DNA of 13,731 bases from DATCZS01 sp036525795. GTDB taxonomy: Bacteria; Actinomycetota; Acidimicrobiia; Spongiisociales; ZC4RG35. Position numbers and translations under genes: made by a program. The stretch lies in assembly GCA_036525795.1 (NCBI GenBank), contig DATCZS010000013.1:1-13731 (forward strand), given 5' to 3'. Below are positions 5,943 through 12,415 of this stretch, in pieces. Every line of letters begins with the position of its first letter. The first letter of the stretch is position 1. The notes beneath the pieces are model-generated. The model had not been told where the DNA came from, did not search any database, and saw only the letters and a list, made by a program, of their open reading frames with translations.

Positions 5943-6848
5943 CTACAGGCGCAACAGCATCACGTGTTCGCCGCCGTGGACCTCGCCGGTCTCGGCGAAC
6001 CCCAGCGAGGCATAGAACGGGCCAGGTCCGCCGGGTGCATCGACGAACGACAGGGTGAGCTCGGTCGCACCCGGAAGCGTCCGCACCAGGTCGATCACCA
6101 GTTCCATGGCTCGTCTCCCGTAGCCACGCCCTTGATATCGGTGGTCGACCATGAAGCGCCACAGGTAGTAGCGGTGGTCCCGGGTCGAAAGCATCACGAA
6201 CCCGACCGGGACCACGTCGGCGAAGATCCCTCGAACCAGCACGTCCGTGGTCAGGAAGGCCTCGGCCAGGGAGACCGCATTCGAGGCCACGAAGCGCAAC
6301 TGAGCCGGTGCCACCCGGAGGCGGAGTATCTCGCGGCCCGTCTCCTCGTCGAGCTCGCCCAGGGTCACTTCGGCGTTCGGGGCGGGACCGGACGTTCCAT
6401 CAGGCGGTGACAGCCGCTCGAGGAAATGCACGGCCCGCTCGACCTCTTCGAATCCGAGCGCAGAGTGGGCGGTCTGCGAGACCAGGTTGTCGATCTCGGT
6501 GTCGGAGGCCAGATAGTCGACCCGCCGCTCCCTCGCCCAGGCCGCGACTTCCTCCACCAGGGCCCGACCGATTCCGTTTTCTCGGTGGCCTTCGCGGACG
6601 TACCACTCCTCCAGGTAGGCGATGCGCTGCTCGGCCGCCGGCCGCTCCCATGCTCCTTCGGCATGGGAACGAAGACCGGCCGCGGCGTAGCCGACCAGCT
6701 CGCTGCCATCGAACGCGCCGACCGCCACCGCCGCCGAGCTGAGGAACTCGCGGACCGGCCAGTCCACCCCTCGGTCTTCGGGGAAGAGCTCGAGACGGAT
6801 CGCCTCGAACGCATCCCGGTCGTCCCGGGTGAGTCGGCGGACCTCCAT
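5943..6848 (-). CDS. Tandem GNAT-family N-acetyltransferase
   Basis: The 301 residues contain two acetyl-CoA-binding GNAT domains. The first (about 1-147) resembles AAC(6')-like enzymes: EEWYVREGHRENGIGRALVE has the R-x-x-G-x-G motif at 89-94, and it ends SALGFEEVERAVHFLE. The second (about 160-301) resembles SpeG/BltD-like polyamine or amino-acid acetyltransferases: GFVMLSTRDHRYYLWRFMVD, then HRYQGRGYGRRAMELV with the motif at 237-244, and FYASLGFAETGEV. Acetyl groups would go from acetyl-CoA to an amine substrate; the substrate cannot be told from sequence. I prefer the ATG at 6848, preceded by AGGGTGG, over an in-frame GTG at 6878 that adds ten residues. It is a single minus-strand gene. 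Confidence 0.85.
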   Translation of the reverse strand: MEVRRLTRDDRDAFEAIRLELFPEDRGVDWPVREFLSSAAVAVGAFDGSELVGYAAAGLRSHAEGAWERPAAEQRIAYLEEWYVREGHRENGIGRALVEEVAAWARERRVDYLASDTEIDNLVSQTAHSALGFEEVERAVHFLERLSPPDGTSGPAPNAEVTLGELDEETGREILRLRVAPAQLRFVASNAVSLAEAFLTTDVLVRGIFADVVPVGFVMLSTRDHRYYLWRFMVDHRYQGRGYGRRAMELVIDLVRTLPGATELTLSFVDAPGGPGPFYASLGFAETGEVHGGEHVMLLRL

Positions 6849-7041
6849 CGGCGCCACCCTACGCGTGCTCGATCGCACCTGCGGGTTCCCGGTCAGATCC
6901 CGAAGCGACGGTGGGCGGCGTGGGTTCGCTCCGCGAGGCTTGCGGGGTTCCGAACTGTTCTTGCGAGGTTCCGATACCGGCTCAGCGCCTCACCAACTTC
7001 TCCGGCCGATTCGCCGGCGTCGCAAGCGGTACCCTGTCGCC

Positions 7042-7407
7042 ATGGACTTCGACGCCGGAGATCTGGCGATGCTGGCCGAAACCGCCGAGGTCGAGATCGA
7101 GACCCGCGCCGCCGACGGCGCCGTGCATCGGACCATCATCTGGATCGTCGTGGACGGCACGGACGTCTTCGTCCGCTCGTACCTGGGCGCTCGAGCGCGC
7201 TGGTACCGGGAGGCACTGGCCGACCCGACCGTGGCGGTCCATGCCGGCGGAAGGCGGATTCCATGCCGGGCGGTCCCCGCCACAGACGGCGAGTCGGTGG
7301 GGCGGGCGTCCGCCGGACTCGAGCACAAGTACGCCGGCGAGGAAGAAACGCCCGACATGGTCCGGCCCGAGGTCCTGTCCACGACGCTCCGCCTGGTTCC
7401 GGATTGA
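7042..7407 (+). CDS. DUF2255-family protein
   Basis: This 121-residue soluble protein begins MDFDAGDLAMLAETAEVEIE. Residues 30-75 (IIWIVVDGTDVFVRSYLGAR, then ARWYREALADPTVAVHAGGR) match the DUF2255 pattern: a strand with VVDG, a VRS-x-x-G-x-x-x-RWY motif and a VHxGG turn. This fold is related to the FMN-binding split barrels of nitroreductase-like and pyridoxamine-oxidase-like proteins, so a flavin- or cofactor-related role is possible but unproven. The ATG at 7042 has no ribosome-binding sequence, and TACCCT (7030-7035) lies just before it, so the mRNA may be leaderless. The open frame upstream to 6829 is Arg-rich and not protein-like. Confidence 0.75.
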   Translation: MDFDAGDLAMLAETAEVEIETRAADGAVHRTIIWIVVDGTDVFVRSYLGARARWYREALADPTVAVHAGGRRIPCRAVPATDGESVGRASAGLEHKYAGEEETPDMVRPEVLSTTLRLVPD

Positions 7408-7423
7408 GCTCCCGGCGGGGAGC
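7408..7423 (+). terminator. Hairpin directly after the DUF2255 stop
   Basis: GCTCCC and GGGAGC flank a GGCG loop and begin at the base following the stop codon. The stem is GC-rich but no T tract follows. Confidence 0.3.
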
Positions 7424-7581
7424 CGGTCCGGTTGGCCCGCTCTCTGCCGCAAGGTCCACCGGATGCCACGCCCGGTTGATGGGTTGGGGCCTTGCGCCGG
7501 GTGGGGCGCCTCAGGTGACGTGCAGGACGGCCTCGCCCCCGGCGATGGTGGGGGAGCGGCGCCCTGATCCTTCGGTTCCCC

Positions 7582-7593
7582 CGGACCGGTCCG
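7582..7593 (+). promoter_or_regulatory. 12-bp perfect palindrome upstream of the protease gene
   Basis: CGGACCGGTCCG is fully self-complementary and lies 66 bases before the protease ATG, upstream of the candidate promoter. A second palindrome, ATTGC-G-GCAAT (7610-7620), lies between the candidate -35 and -10. Both are possible regulator sites. Confidence 0.3.
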
Positions 7594-7604
7594 AAAAAGA
7601 TCGC

Positions 7605-7633
7605 TTCAAATTGCGGCAATGACCGAGTAGCGT
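7605..7633 (+). promoter_or_regulatory. Candidate promoter of the protease gene
   Basis: TTCAAA (7605-7610) and TAGCGT (7628-7633) are 17 bases apart, with a predicted transcription start near 7640, about 20 bases before the ATG. Supported by pattern only. Confidence 0.3.
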
Positions 7634-7659
7634 ATCCGAATCGAGGCGTGAGGGAGACG

Positions 7660-9246
7660 ATGGCGAAATCGACGGTTGTGCGCGTGACGGTGGCGCTGGC
7701 CACCATGTTTGCCATGCTGAGTGCGGGGTCGGCGCTGGCCCAGCCCGGCGTCCCGTCCTCCAACGAGCACGTCCCCGATGTGGCCGCCTACTGGACTCCT
7801 GAGCGGATGGCCAACGCCATTCCCCGCGACCTGGTGATCGACCACCGCGGGCTGGGCTACCTGCGTCTCCCCGACGGCTCGCTGCAGCCCTACGGCCATC
7901 AAATCGCCGCCGTCGCCGACCGCCTGACGGCGGTTTCATCGGGTTCCAACCCGGACGGGGTCGTGCCGAGGGGTAAGCCGGACCCGAGCGATTCGACACC
8001 TCCCGCCGTGGACCAACTGTCACCTTTAGGTCCCGGATACTCCGACCCGGTGGACTTCTCCGCAACGATCACCGATGCCAGCGGGATCAAATCCGTCTCG
8101 TTCGAGGTAACGAGCGCAGGCGGAGGCGTGTGGCAGTCCTTCAACCCTTCACCGGTGGGTAACGACGTTTGGGAGATCCGGATCACCGGTTTCTCGGCGG
8201 GTGAATACCAGTGGCGGGTGATCGCCAAGGACAACGGCCCCCAGGGCGGCAACATCACAATTGAGGGCCCTGTGATCTTCGAAGTCGGCACCAGCACCAG
8301 CACGACCGCCGCCACCACCAGCTCGACCGCCGCCACCACCAGCTCGACCGCTCCGGCTACTTCGAATACCGTCGCCGATGCCAACTGGACCCACCTCGGC
8401 CCGGTCGACACGGCCGCCGGGCGGATCTACTTCGAGATGCCGTCCAATGCCAAGCGCAAAGGCCCGTGGAACGGATATGTCTGCTCGGGGACCGTGGTCA
8501 CCGACGGCACAAGTGGCCGCTCGATCGTGATCACCGCCGCCCACTGCGTGTACGACGACGTCAACAAGGCCTTCGCCCGCAACGTGCTGTTCATCCCCAA
8601 GCAGTATCAGGCCGGTGCCACCGACCGGAACTGCCTGAACGATCCGCTCGGGTGCTGGAAGCCGTCCTTCGGGGTGGTCGACGCAGACTGGGCGAATCGG
8701 ACCTGGCCCGCCAACATCCCCTGGGACTTCGCCTATTACGTGTTCGACGACCTCAAGGCTGCTGCCCACCTGGTCAACAGTGGAGGAACGCTGGTCGCAT
8801 CGGCTGCGGCTCTGGACGGGGTGGCCGGTTCGCTCGGCGTCACATTCGGTGTGGACCTCACCAACAACCTTGCCACGGACGCCCTCGGCTACTCGTACAG
8901 CCAGGACCCCAACTTCCGCTACTGCAGCGAGCCGCTGGCCACACCCTCCGACGAGTTCGCCACCGGTGCCGGGTCGTATCCCTACCGCTGGCTGAACAGC
9001 TGTGACCTGTCCGGGGGGGCATCGGGCGGACCGTGGCTGCAACCGGCGGGGACCGGAGTTGGTCCGATCATATCGGTCAACTCGTGGGGGTGGTCGAACC
9101 AGCCCGGCATGGCCGGCCCGATCCTCAACGGAGAGGCGAACTGCCTGTTCACGGCGGCGAAGAACGGCGATCTCGGCTTGTGGAGCTTCCCCTCAGGTGA
9201 CCAGGGAGTCATCGGAACCTGCTCGGGTATCTCTCCGATCTCCTGA
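7660..9246 (+). CDS. Secreted trypsin-like serine protease with Ig-like domain
   Basis: The 528-residue protein starts at ATG 7660, four bases after AGGGAG; an in-frame GTG at 7648 would add four residues. Residues 1-27 are a Sec signal ending SALA before Q28. Residues about 110-210 are a beta-rich, Ig-like segment (TPPAVDQLSPLGPGYSDPVD, FSATITDASGIKSVSFEVTS, YQWRVIAKDNG). A Thr/Ser/Ala linker (about 211-240) follows. The S1-type catalytic domain (about 255-528) has VITAAHC with H295, WDFAYYVF with the likely catalytic D356, and DLSGGASGGPW with S455. Eight cysteines in this domain could form disulfides, as expected for an exported protease. It would cleave extracellular protein; specificity is not clear. 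It is a single gene with its own candidate promoter. Confidence 0.87.
   Translation: MAKSTVVRVTVALATMFAMLSAGSALAQPGVPSSNEHVPDVAAYWTPERMANAIPRDLVIDHRGLGYLRLPDGSLQPYGHQIAAVADRLTAVSSGSNPDGVVPRGKPDPSDSTPPAVDQLSPLGPGYSDPVDFSATITDASGIKSVSFEVTSAGGGVWQSFNPSPVGNDVWEIRITGFSAGEYQWRVIAKDNGPQGGNITIEGPVIFEVGTSTSTTAATTSSTAATTSSTAPATSNTVADANWTHLGPVDTAAGRIYFEMPSNAKRKGPWNGYVCSGTVVTDGTSGRSIVITAAHCVYDDVNKAFARNVLFIPKQYQAGATDRNCLNDPLGCWKPSFGVVDADWANRTWPANIPWDFAYYVFDDLKAAAHLVNSGGTLVASAAALDGVAGSLGVTFGVDLTNNLATDALGYSYSQDPNFRYCSEPLATPSDEFATGAGSYPYRWLNSCDLSGGASGGPWLQPAGTGVGPIISVNSWGWSNQPGMAGPILNGEANCLFTAAKNGDLGLWSFPSGDQGVIGTCSGISPIS
8305..8346 (+). repeat. Two exact 21-bp tandem repeats in the protease linker
   Basis: The 21-base unit ACCGCCGCCACCACCAGCTCG occurs twice in a row (8305-8325 and 8326-8346). 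It encodes TAATTSS twice within the Thr/Ser linker. In-frame repeats like this can change copy number by slippage and alter linker length. Confidence 0.85.
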
Positions 9247-9270
9247 CCCCGGTCTTCGCCAGCTTCCGAT

Positions 9271-9289
9271 CGACCGTCAGCACCGGTCG
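9271..9289 (+). terminator. Weak hairpin after the protease gene
   Basis: CGACCG and CGGTCG flank a 7-base loop, 24 bases past the protease stop, followed by TTCC. It is a possible terminator. Confidence 0.35.
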
Positions 9290-9419
9290 TTCCCTCGGTG
9301 ACGTAGCGGCGCGGTGGCCGCCGGGCCCACCGACCCGATTCGCCGCTGGCTTGGTCGGTGCGGTCGCACTCGAGGGGCGTGATGCCCGGACTCGCCCGGC
9401 CCGCCCGAAAGCGGCTCCA

Positions 9420-9433
9420 CGGCCGAAAGTCCC
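9420..9433 (+). promoter_or_regulatory. DevR/DosR-box-like sequence upstream of the four-helix membrane protein
   Basis: CGGCCGAAAGTCCC matches 11 of 14 core positions of the mycobacterial DosR palindrome (GGGACTWWAGTCCC). It lies 110 bases before the ATG at 9543, a common distance for an activator site. One half-site (AAGTCCC) is intact and the other is weak. Confidence 0.3.
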
Positions 9434-9542
9434 TGGTCGATCACTGCTCAAGGGCACAAGGTGGACGCCAGGGGTGGGGGTCGGGAACACGGATGCGCTC
9501 CCAACCGGAGGCGCATCGAACAGTTCGGGAGGGAGGTCTCTC

Positions 9543-9908
9543 ATGCTCACCACCGTCTTGCGGATCCAGAGTTTCGTCTTCGCCGTGTACGGCCTGGCGT
9601 TCTTTCTGCTCCCCGAGTTCACCATGGACACCGTCTTCGGGTGGGAGGTCATGACGTTGTTCCCCCGGGCCGTGGGAGCCACCTTCATCGGGGTCGCCTG
9701 GTTCGAGTGGGTCGGGGCGGACCGGATCGCCGGGGACAGGGCGCTGGTGTGGCCGTTCGTGGGTCTCCCCGCCCTGATCTTCGCTGCTTTCGTCTGGGAG
9801 CGGGCCGCGGGGACCTACGAGGGAAGCGACCTGTTCTTCTGGGTCTCCATCGCGGTCACCGTCGTGTTCACGGTGGCGGTGGGCATGGCCGCAGTGCGCC
9901 AGGACTGA
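9543..9908 (+). CDS. Four-helix membrane protein, unknown function
   Basis: This 121-residue protein has four predicted membrane helices (about 3-24, 40-58, 66-86 and 97-117) with short loops. It carries LRIQSFVFAVYGLAFFLLPE in the first helix and ATFIGVAWFEWVGADRIAGD after the second. It resembles small actinobacterial membrane proteins of undefined role; I do not recognise a named family. The ATG at 9543 is chosen because GGGAGGGAGG lies 7-16 bases upstream. The open frame extends back to 9351, but that part is not protein-like. A DosR-like site upstream hints at hypoxia or redox control. Confidence 0.7.
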   Translation: MLTTVLRIQSFVFAVYGLAFFLLPEFTMDTVFGWEVMTLFPRAVGATFIGVAWFEWVGADRIAGDRALVWPFVGLPALIFAAFVWERAAGTYEGSDLFFWVSIAVTVVFTVAVGMAAVRQD

Positions 9909-9954
9909 CCGACGCGGCGACGTACGAACCGGGCGGCGGTCTCGGACCCGGCGT

Positions 9955-9983
9955 CTGACGGCGACGCGTCCGTCGCGCGTCAG
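9955..9983 (+). terminator. 12-bp hairpin with one bulge between the membrane protein and GYD genes
   Basis: CTGACG-GCGACG (9955-9966) pairs with CGTCGC-(G)-CGTCAG (9971-9983) around a CGTC loop with a single bulged G. It lies 46 bases after the membrane-protein stop and 44 bases before the GYD start. It could end the first transcript or structure the leader of the second. There is no T tract. Confidence 0.4.
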
Positions 9984-10027
9984 CCTCCTCGAATACTGTC
10001 TGGAGGGAGCCCAGAGAAGGAGATCGC

Positions 10028-10348
10028 ATGGGCAAGTATCTGGTTCAGGCATCGCTCAGCCTCGATGCACTCAAGGGCACGCTGGCCGAAGGCGGCACCG
10101 CCAGGGCGGATGCAGTGAAGGGTGCGGTGGAGAGCCTCGGTGGCTCGCTCGACTGCTTCTACTACGGCTTCGGCGACTCCGACGTCTACGGGATCGCCGA
10201 CATGCCGGACAACGTCACGGCGGCGGCGTTCGCGGTGTCGGTGGCGGCGGCAGGCGTCGGCAGCCTCAAGACCACGGTCCTGCTGACCCCGGCCGAGATC
10301 GACCAGGTGGCGAAGAAGGCCGTGTCGTACCGCCCACCCGGCGCCTGA
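10028..10348 (+). CDS. GYD-domain protein
   Basis: This 106-residue protein begins MGKYLVQASLSLDALKGTLA. It fits the GYD family (PF08734): KYLVQASLSLD... opening strand, a helix (ARADAVKGAVESLGG), the segment DCFYYGFGDSDVYGIADMPD, a second helix (VTAAAFAVSVAAAG), and LKTTVLLTPAEID near the end. The fold is a ferredoxin-like alpha/beta barrel dimer; the function is not established, though such proteins are often compared with small dimeric oxidoreductase-like or stress proteins. AAGGAG stands 7 bases before the ATG. It is a single gene converging with the dehydrogenase. Confidence 0.85.
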   Translation: MGKYLVQASLSLDALKGTLAEGGTARADAVKGAVESLGGSLDCFYYGFGDSDVYGIADMPDNVTAAAFAVSVAAAGVGSLKTTVLLTPAEIDQVAKKAVSYRPPGA

Positions 10349-10354
10349 GCGAAT

Positions 10355-10371
10355 CCGGAGGTGCGCTCCGG
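10355..10371. terminator. Hairpin between converging GYD and dehydrogenase genes
   Basis: CCGGAG and CTCCGG flank a GTGCG loop just after the GYD stop. The symmetric stem could act in both directions; no T tract is present. Confidence 0.35.
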
Positions 10372-10454
10372 GGCGACCATCCCCGGGATGACGTGAAGAC
10401 AGAGGGCCGCCGGCAGGTCATCGAATCGAGCCGGCCGTCGCGTTGCGGTCGCGC

Positions 10455-11312
10455 TCAGCCGTACTCGTAGAAGCCGCGCCCGCTCTTCCTGCCCAGCATG
10501 CCCGCCTCGACCATGCGCGTCAGCATCGGGGGTGAGGCGTAGAAGGGCTCTTTGAACTCGTCGAAGAGGACGTCGGCGACGAGTTTCATCGTGTCGAGGC
10601 CGACGAAGTCGCACAGCTGGAGCGGGCCCATCGGGTGGTTGGCCCCGAGGCGCATCCCGGTGTCGATGTCCTGGGCCGAGGCGAACCCGGACTCGTACAT
10701 GCGGACGGCGCCGAGCAGGTAGGGGACGAGCAGCATGTTGACGACGAATCCGCCCCGGTCCTTCGCCCTGATGACCGTCTTGCCCAGCACCTCGGAGGCG
10801 TACTGCTCGGCGCGGGCCTCGACCGTGGGGTCGGAGGTGACGGTGGTGACGAGTTCCATCAGCGCCATCACCGGCACCGGGTTGAAGAAGTGCATGCCCA
10901 CCACGTGTTCCGGCCGGCCCGTCGTCGCCGCCAGCCGGGTGATCGGGATCGAAGACGTGTTCGAGGCCAGGATGGCTTCCTCGGACCGGACCACGCGATC
11001 GAGCGTCCGGAAGATCTCGGCCTTGAGCCCCTCGTCCTCGGTCACCGCCTCGATGGCGAGGTCGCAGTCGGCGAACTCCTCGAGATCGGTGGTGAACTCG
11101 AGGCGACCGAGGGTGGCGTCGCGTTCGTCCTCGGTGAGCTTGCCCCGTTCGATGGCCCTGTCGAGGCTGGACGCGATCCGCGCCCGCGCCCTCTCGGCGA
11201 ACTCGGCGGCGACCTCCATCACGATCACGCTGGCCCCGGCCCTGGCGGCGACTTCGGCGATCCCTGCTCCCATCTGGCCGCCGCCGACGATTCCCACCCG
11301 CTCGATCTTCAC
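10455..11312 (-). CDS. 3-hydroxybutyryl-CoA dehydrogenase (3-hydroxyacyl-CoA dehydrogenase family)
   Basis: This 285-residue protein matches the single-function dehydrogenases Hbd/FadB2/PaaH in length and layout. The NAD-binding Rossmann fold starts VGIVGGGQMGAGIAE (6-20). The family signature HFFNPVPVMALMELV (141-155) supplies catalytic H141 and E153, with S120 in SNTSSIPIT and N192 in GFVVNML. The C-terminal helical domain includes GANHPMGPLQLCDFVGLD and ends GRKSGRGFYEYG. It oxidises (S)-3-hydroxyacyl-CoA to the 3-oxoacyl-CoA with NAD(P), or the reverse, in fatty-acid, polyhydroxybutyrate or butyrate-type metabolism. GAGGAGCG precedes the ATG. It follows the HIT gene on the same strand after 99 bases and may be co-transcribed. 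Confidence 0.93.
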   Translation of the reverse strand: MKIERVGIVGGGQMGAGIAEVAARAGASVIVMEVAAEFAERARARIASSLDRAIERGKLTEDERDATLGRLEFTTDLEEFADCDLAIEAVTEDEGLKAEIFRTLDRVVRSEEAILASNTSSIPITRLAATTGRPEHVVGMHFFNPVPVMALMELVTTVTSDPTVEARAEQYASEVLGKTVIRAKDRGGFVVNMLLVPYLLGAVRMYESGFASAQDIDTGMRLGANHPMGPLQLCDFVGLDTMKLVADVLFDEFKEPFYASPPMLTRMVEAGMLGRKSGRGFYEYG

Positions 11313-11411
11313 GTTTCGCTCCTCACTGCCTGGACCTCCCCATCATGCCACCCGGGCGGGGGTGGAGGCGGGGACGCCGTCTCCGCCCTGCGCCCGCTGC
11401 CCGAGCCGCGA

Positions 11412-11822
11412 TCACGACCCGAGGATGCGGCCTGCCATGGCCGACAGCTCGCTCGCGGGGGCGACCGGCTTGGGCCACGGCGGCGGGCCCATGGTGTCGG
11501 TCGACCACCGGGGTATCACGTGGACGTGGAGGTGGAACACCGTCTGAAAGGCCACGGAGCGAGTCGCCTGGAGCAGGTTCATCCCTTCCGGCTCGAGGGC
11601 GCGGCGGAGCCGGTCTGCCACCCGGTGGGCGCTGCGCATGACGGTGGCGGCAGTGTCCTCGTCGACCGACCAGAAGTCGTCCGTGTGGGCTTTGGGGATG
11701 ACCAGCGAGTGGCCGGGTGAGAACGGGGCGATGTCGAGAAACGCCAGCGTGTGGTCGTCCTCGTGGATGACATGCGCCGGCGCCTCGCCGGCGACGATCG
11801 AACAGAAGATGCAGCCGTGCAT
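11412..11822 (-). CDS. HIT-family nucleotide hydrolase
   Basis: The 136-residue protein begins MHGCIFCSIVAGEAPAHVIH, the usual opening of HIT-family Hint/AP4A-type proteins, with C4 and C7 as the typical CxxC. The core has SPGHSLVIPKAHTDDFWSVD, and the catalytic histidine triad is HLHVHVIPRW (H97, H99, H101), with H99 the expected nucleophile. Members hydrolyse nucleoside phosphoramidates or dinucleoside polyphosphates; the exact substrate is not predictable. The ATG at 11822 is chosen because it begins the family motif. It lies 23 bases after the DUF218 stop, consistent with one operon. Confidence 0.92.
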   Translation of the reverse strand: MHGCIFCSIVAGEAPAHVIHEDDHTLAFLDIAPFSPGHSLVIPKAHTDDFWSVDEDTAATVMRSAHRVADRLRRALEPEGMNLLQATRSVAFQTVFHLHVHVIPRWSTDTMGPPPWPKPVAPASELSAMAGRILGS

Positions 11823-11845
11823 GAGACGACGGTAGACGGTGCCGG

Positions 11846-12415
11846 TCACCGATCGCAGCGCTGGAACAGCCAGGAGTGCGGGAGGGCGATCATCTCGTGG
11901 AAGATCTTCCAGCCGTGGGAGATCGGGTTGAGCCCGGACGGCTCCACCGGCACCGGCGCGAGGTCCGCATTCGTGCACGAGCGATCGAGCATCGCGGCCC
12001 TGGCCATGTGATAGTCGTTGGTCACGATCGCCACCCGCTGCCAGCCGTATGCGGAGACGAGGGTGTCGAGAGCCAGGGCCTCGTCGCGGGTGTTGGCCGG
12101 GATCGAGTCGAGGCAGATCACCTCGAAGGCTCCGTCCGACCGGCACAGATCCAGGGCCTCGGGCCACTCCTCCGTGGGACGGGTCGGAATCACCAGCACA
12201 TCGGCCACACCTCGGTTCATCAGCCCGATCGACGCCTCCAGCCGCTCGCCCCGGCCGCCGACGTGGACGAAGACCGCATCCGACGGGGAAGGCTCGCCGG
12301 ACTCGGAATCGAGGATGGCGGGGAGGGTGGCGCCGGCGAGGAGCAGGAGGCCCCCGACAGCCGGCGCGGCAAGGACGATCAGCCTGCGGCGAGTGAACCG
12401 GCGCGCAGATGACAT
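11846..12415 (-). CDS. DUF218/YdcF-like membrane-anchored protein
   Basis: The 189-residue protein has a basic N-terminus (MSSARRFTRRR) and one membrane helix (about 12-35), so the rest probably faces outward. The globular part shows the DUF218/YdcF pattern: SDAVFVHVGGRGERLEASIG (opening strand and Gly turn), VADVLVIP, then NTRDEALALDTLVSAYGWQR and VAIVTNDYHMARAAML, with the conserved His-Met-x-Arg-Ala. Relatives include E. coli YdcF and SanA, linked to envelope functions; the reaction is not established. The ATG at 12415 lies inside the end of oppF (37-base overlap) with no good ribosome-binding sequence, suggesting translational coupling. The frame is open further upstream inside oppF. Confidence 0.82.
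   Translation of the reverse strand: MSSARRFTRRRLIVLAAPAVGGLLLLAGATLPAILDSESGEPSPSDAVFVHVGGRGERLEASIGLMNRGVADVLVIPTRPTEEWPEALDLCRSDGAFEVICLDSIPANTRDEALALDTLVSAYGWQRVAIVTNDYHMARAAMLDRSCTNADLAPVPVEPSGLNPISHGWKIFHEMIALPHSWLFQRCDR

Noticed and set aside
6426..7622. A 398-codon plus-strand frame covering the GNAT start, the DUF2255 gene and the gap before the protease
   Set aside because: It runs antisense to the GNAT and out of frame through DUF2255, and its translation is Arg/Gly/Pro low-complexity.
9425..9525. A c-di-GMP (GEMM-type) riboswitch before the four-helix membrane protein
   Set aside because: Short pieces such as GGGCACAAGG and GGACGCCAGG recall the motif, but the conserved tetraloop-receptor arrangement and spacing are absent.
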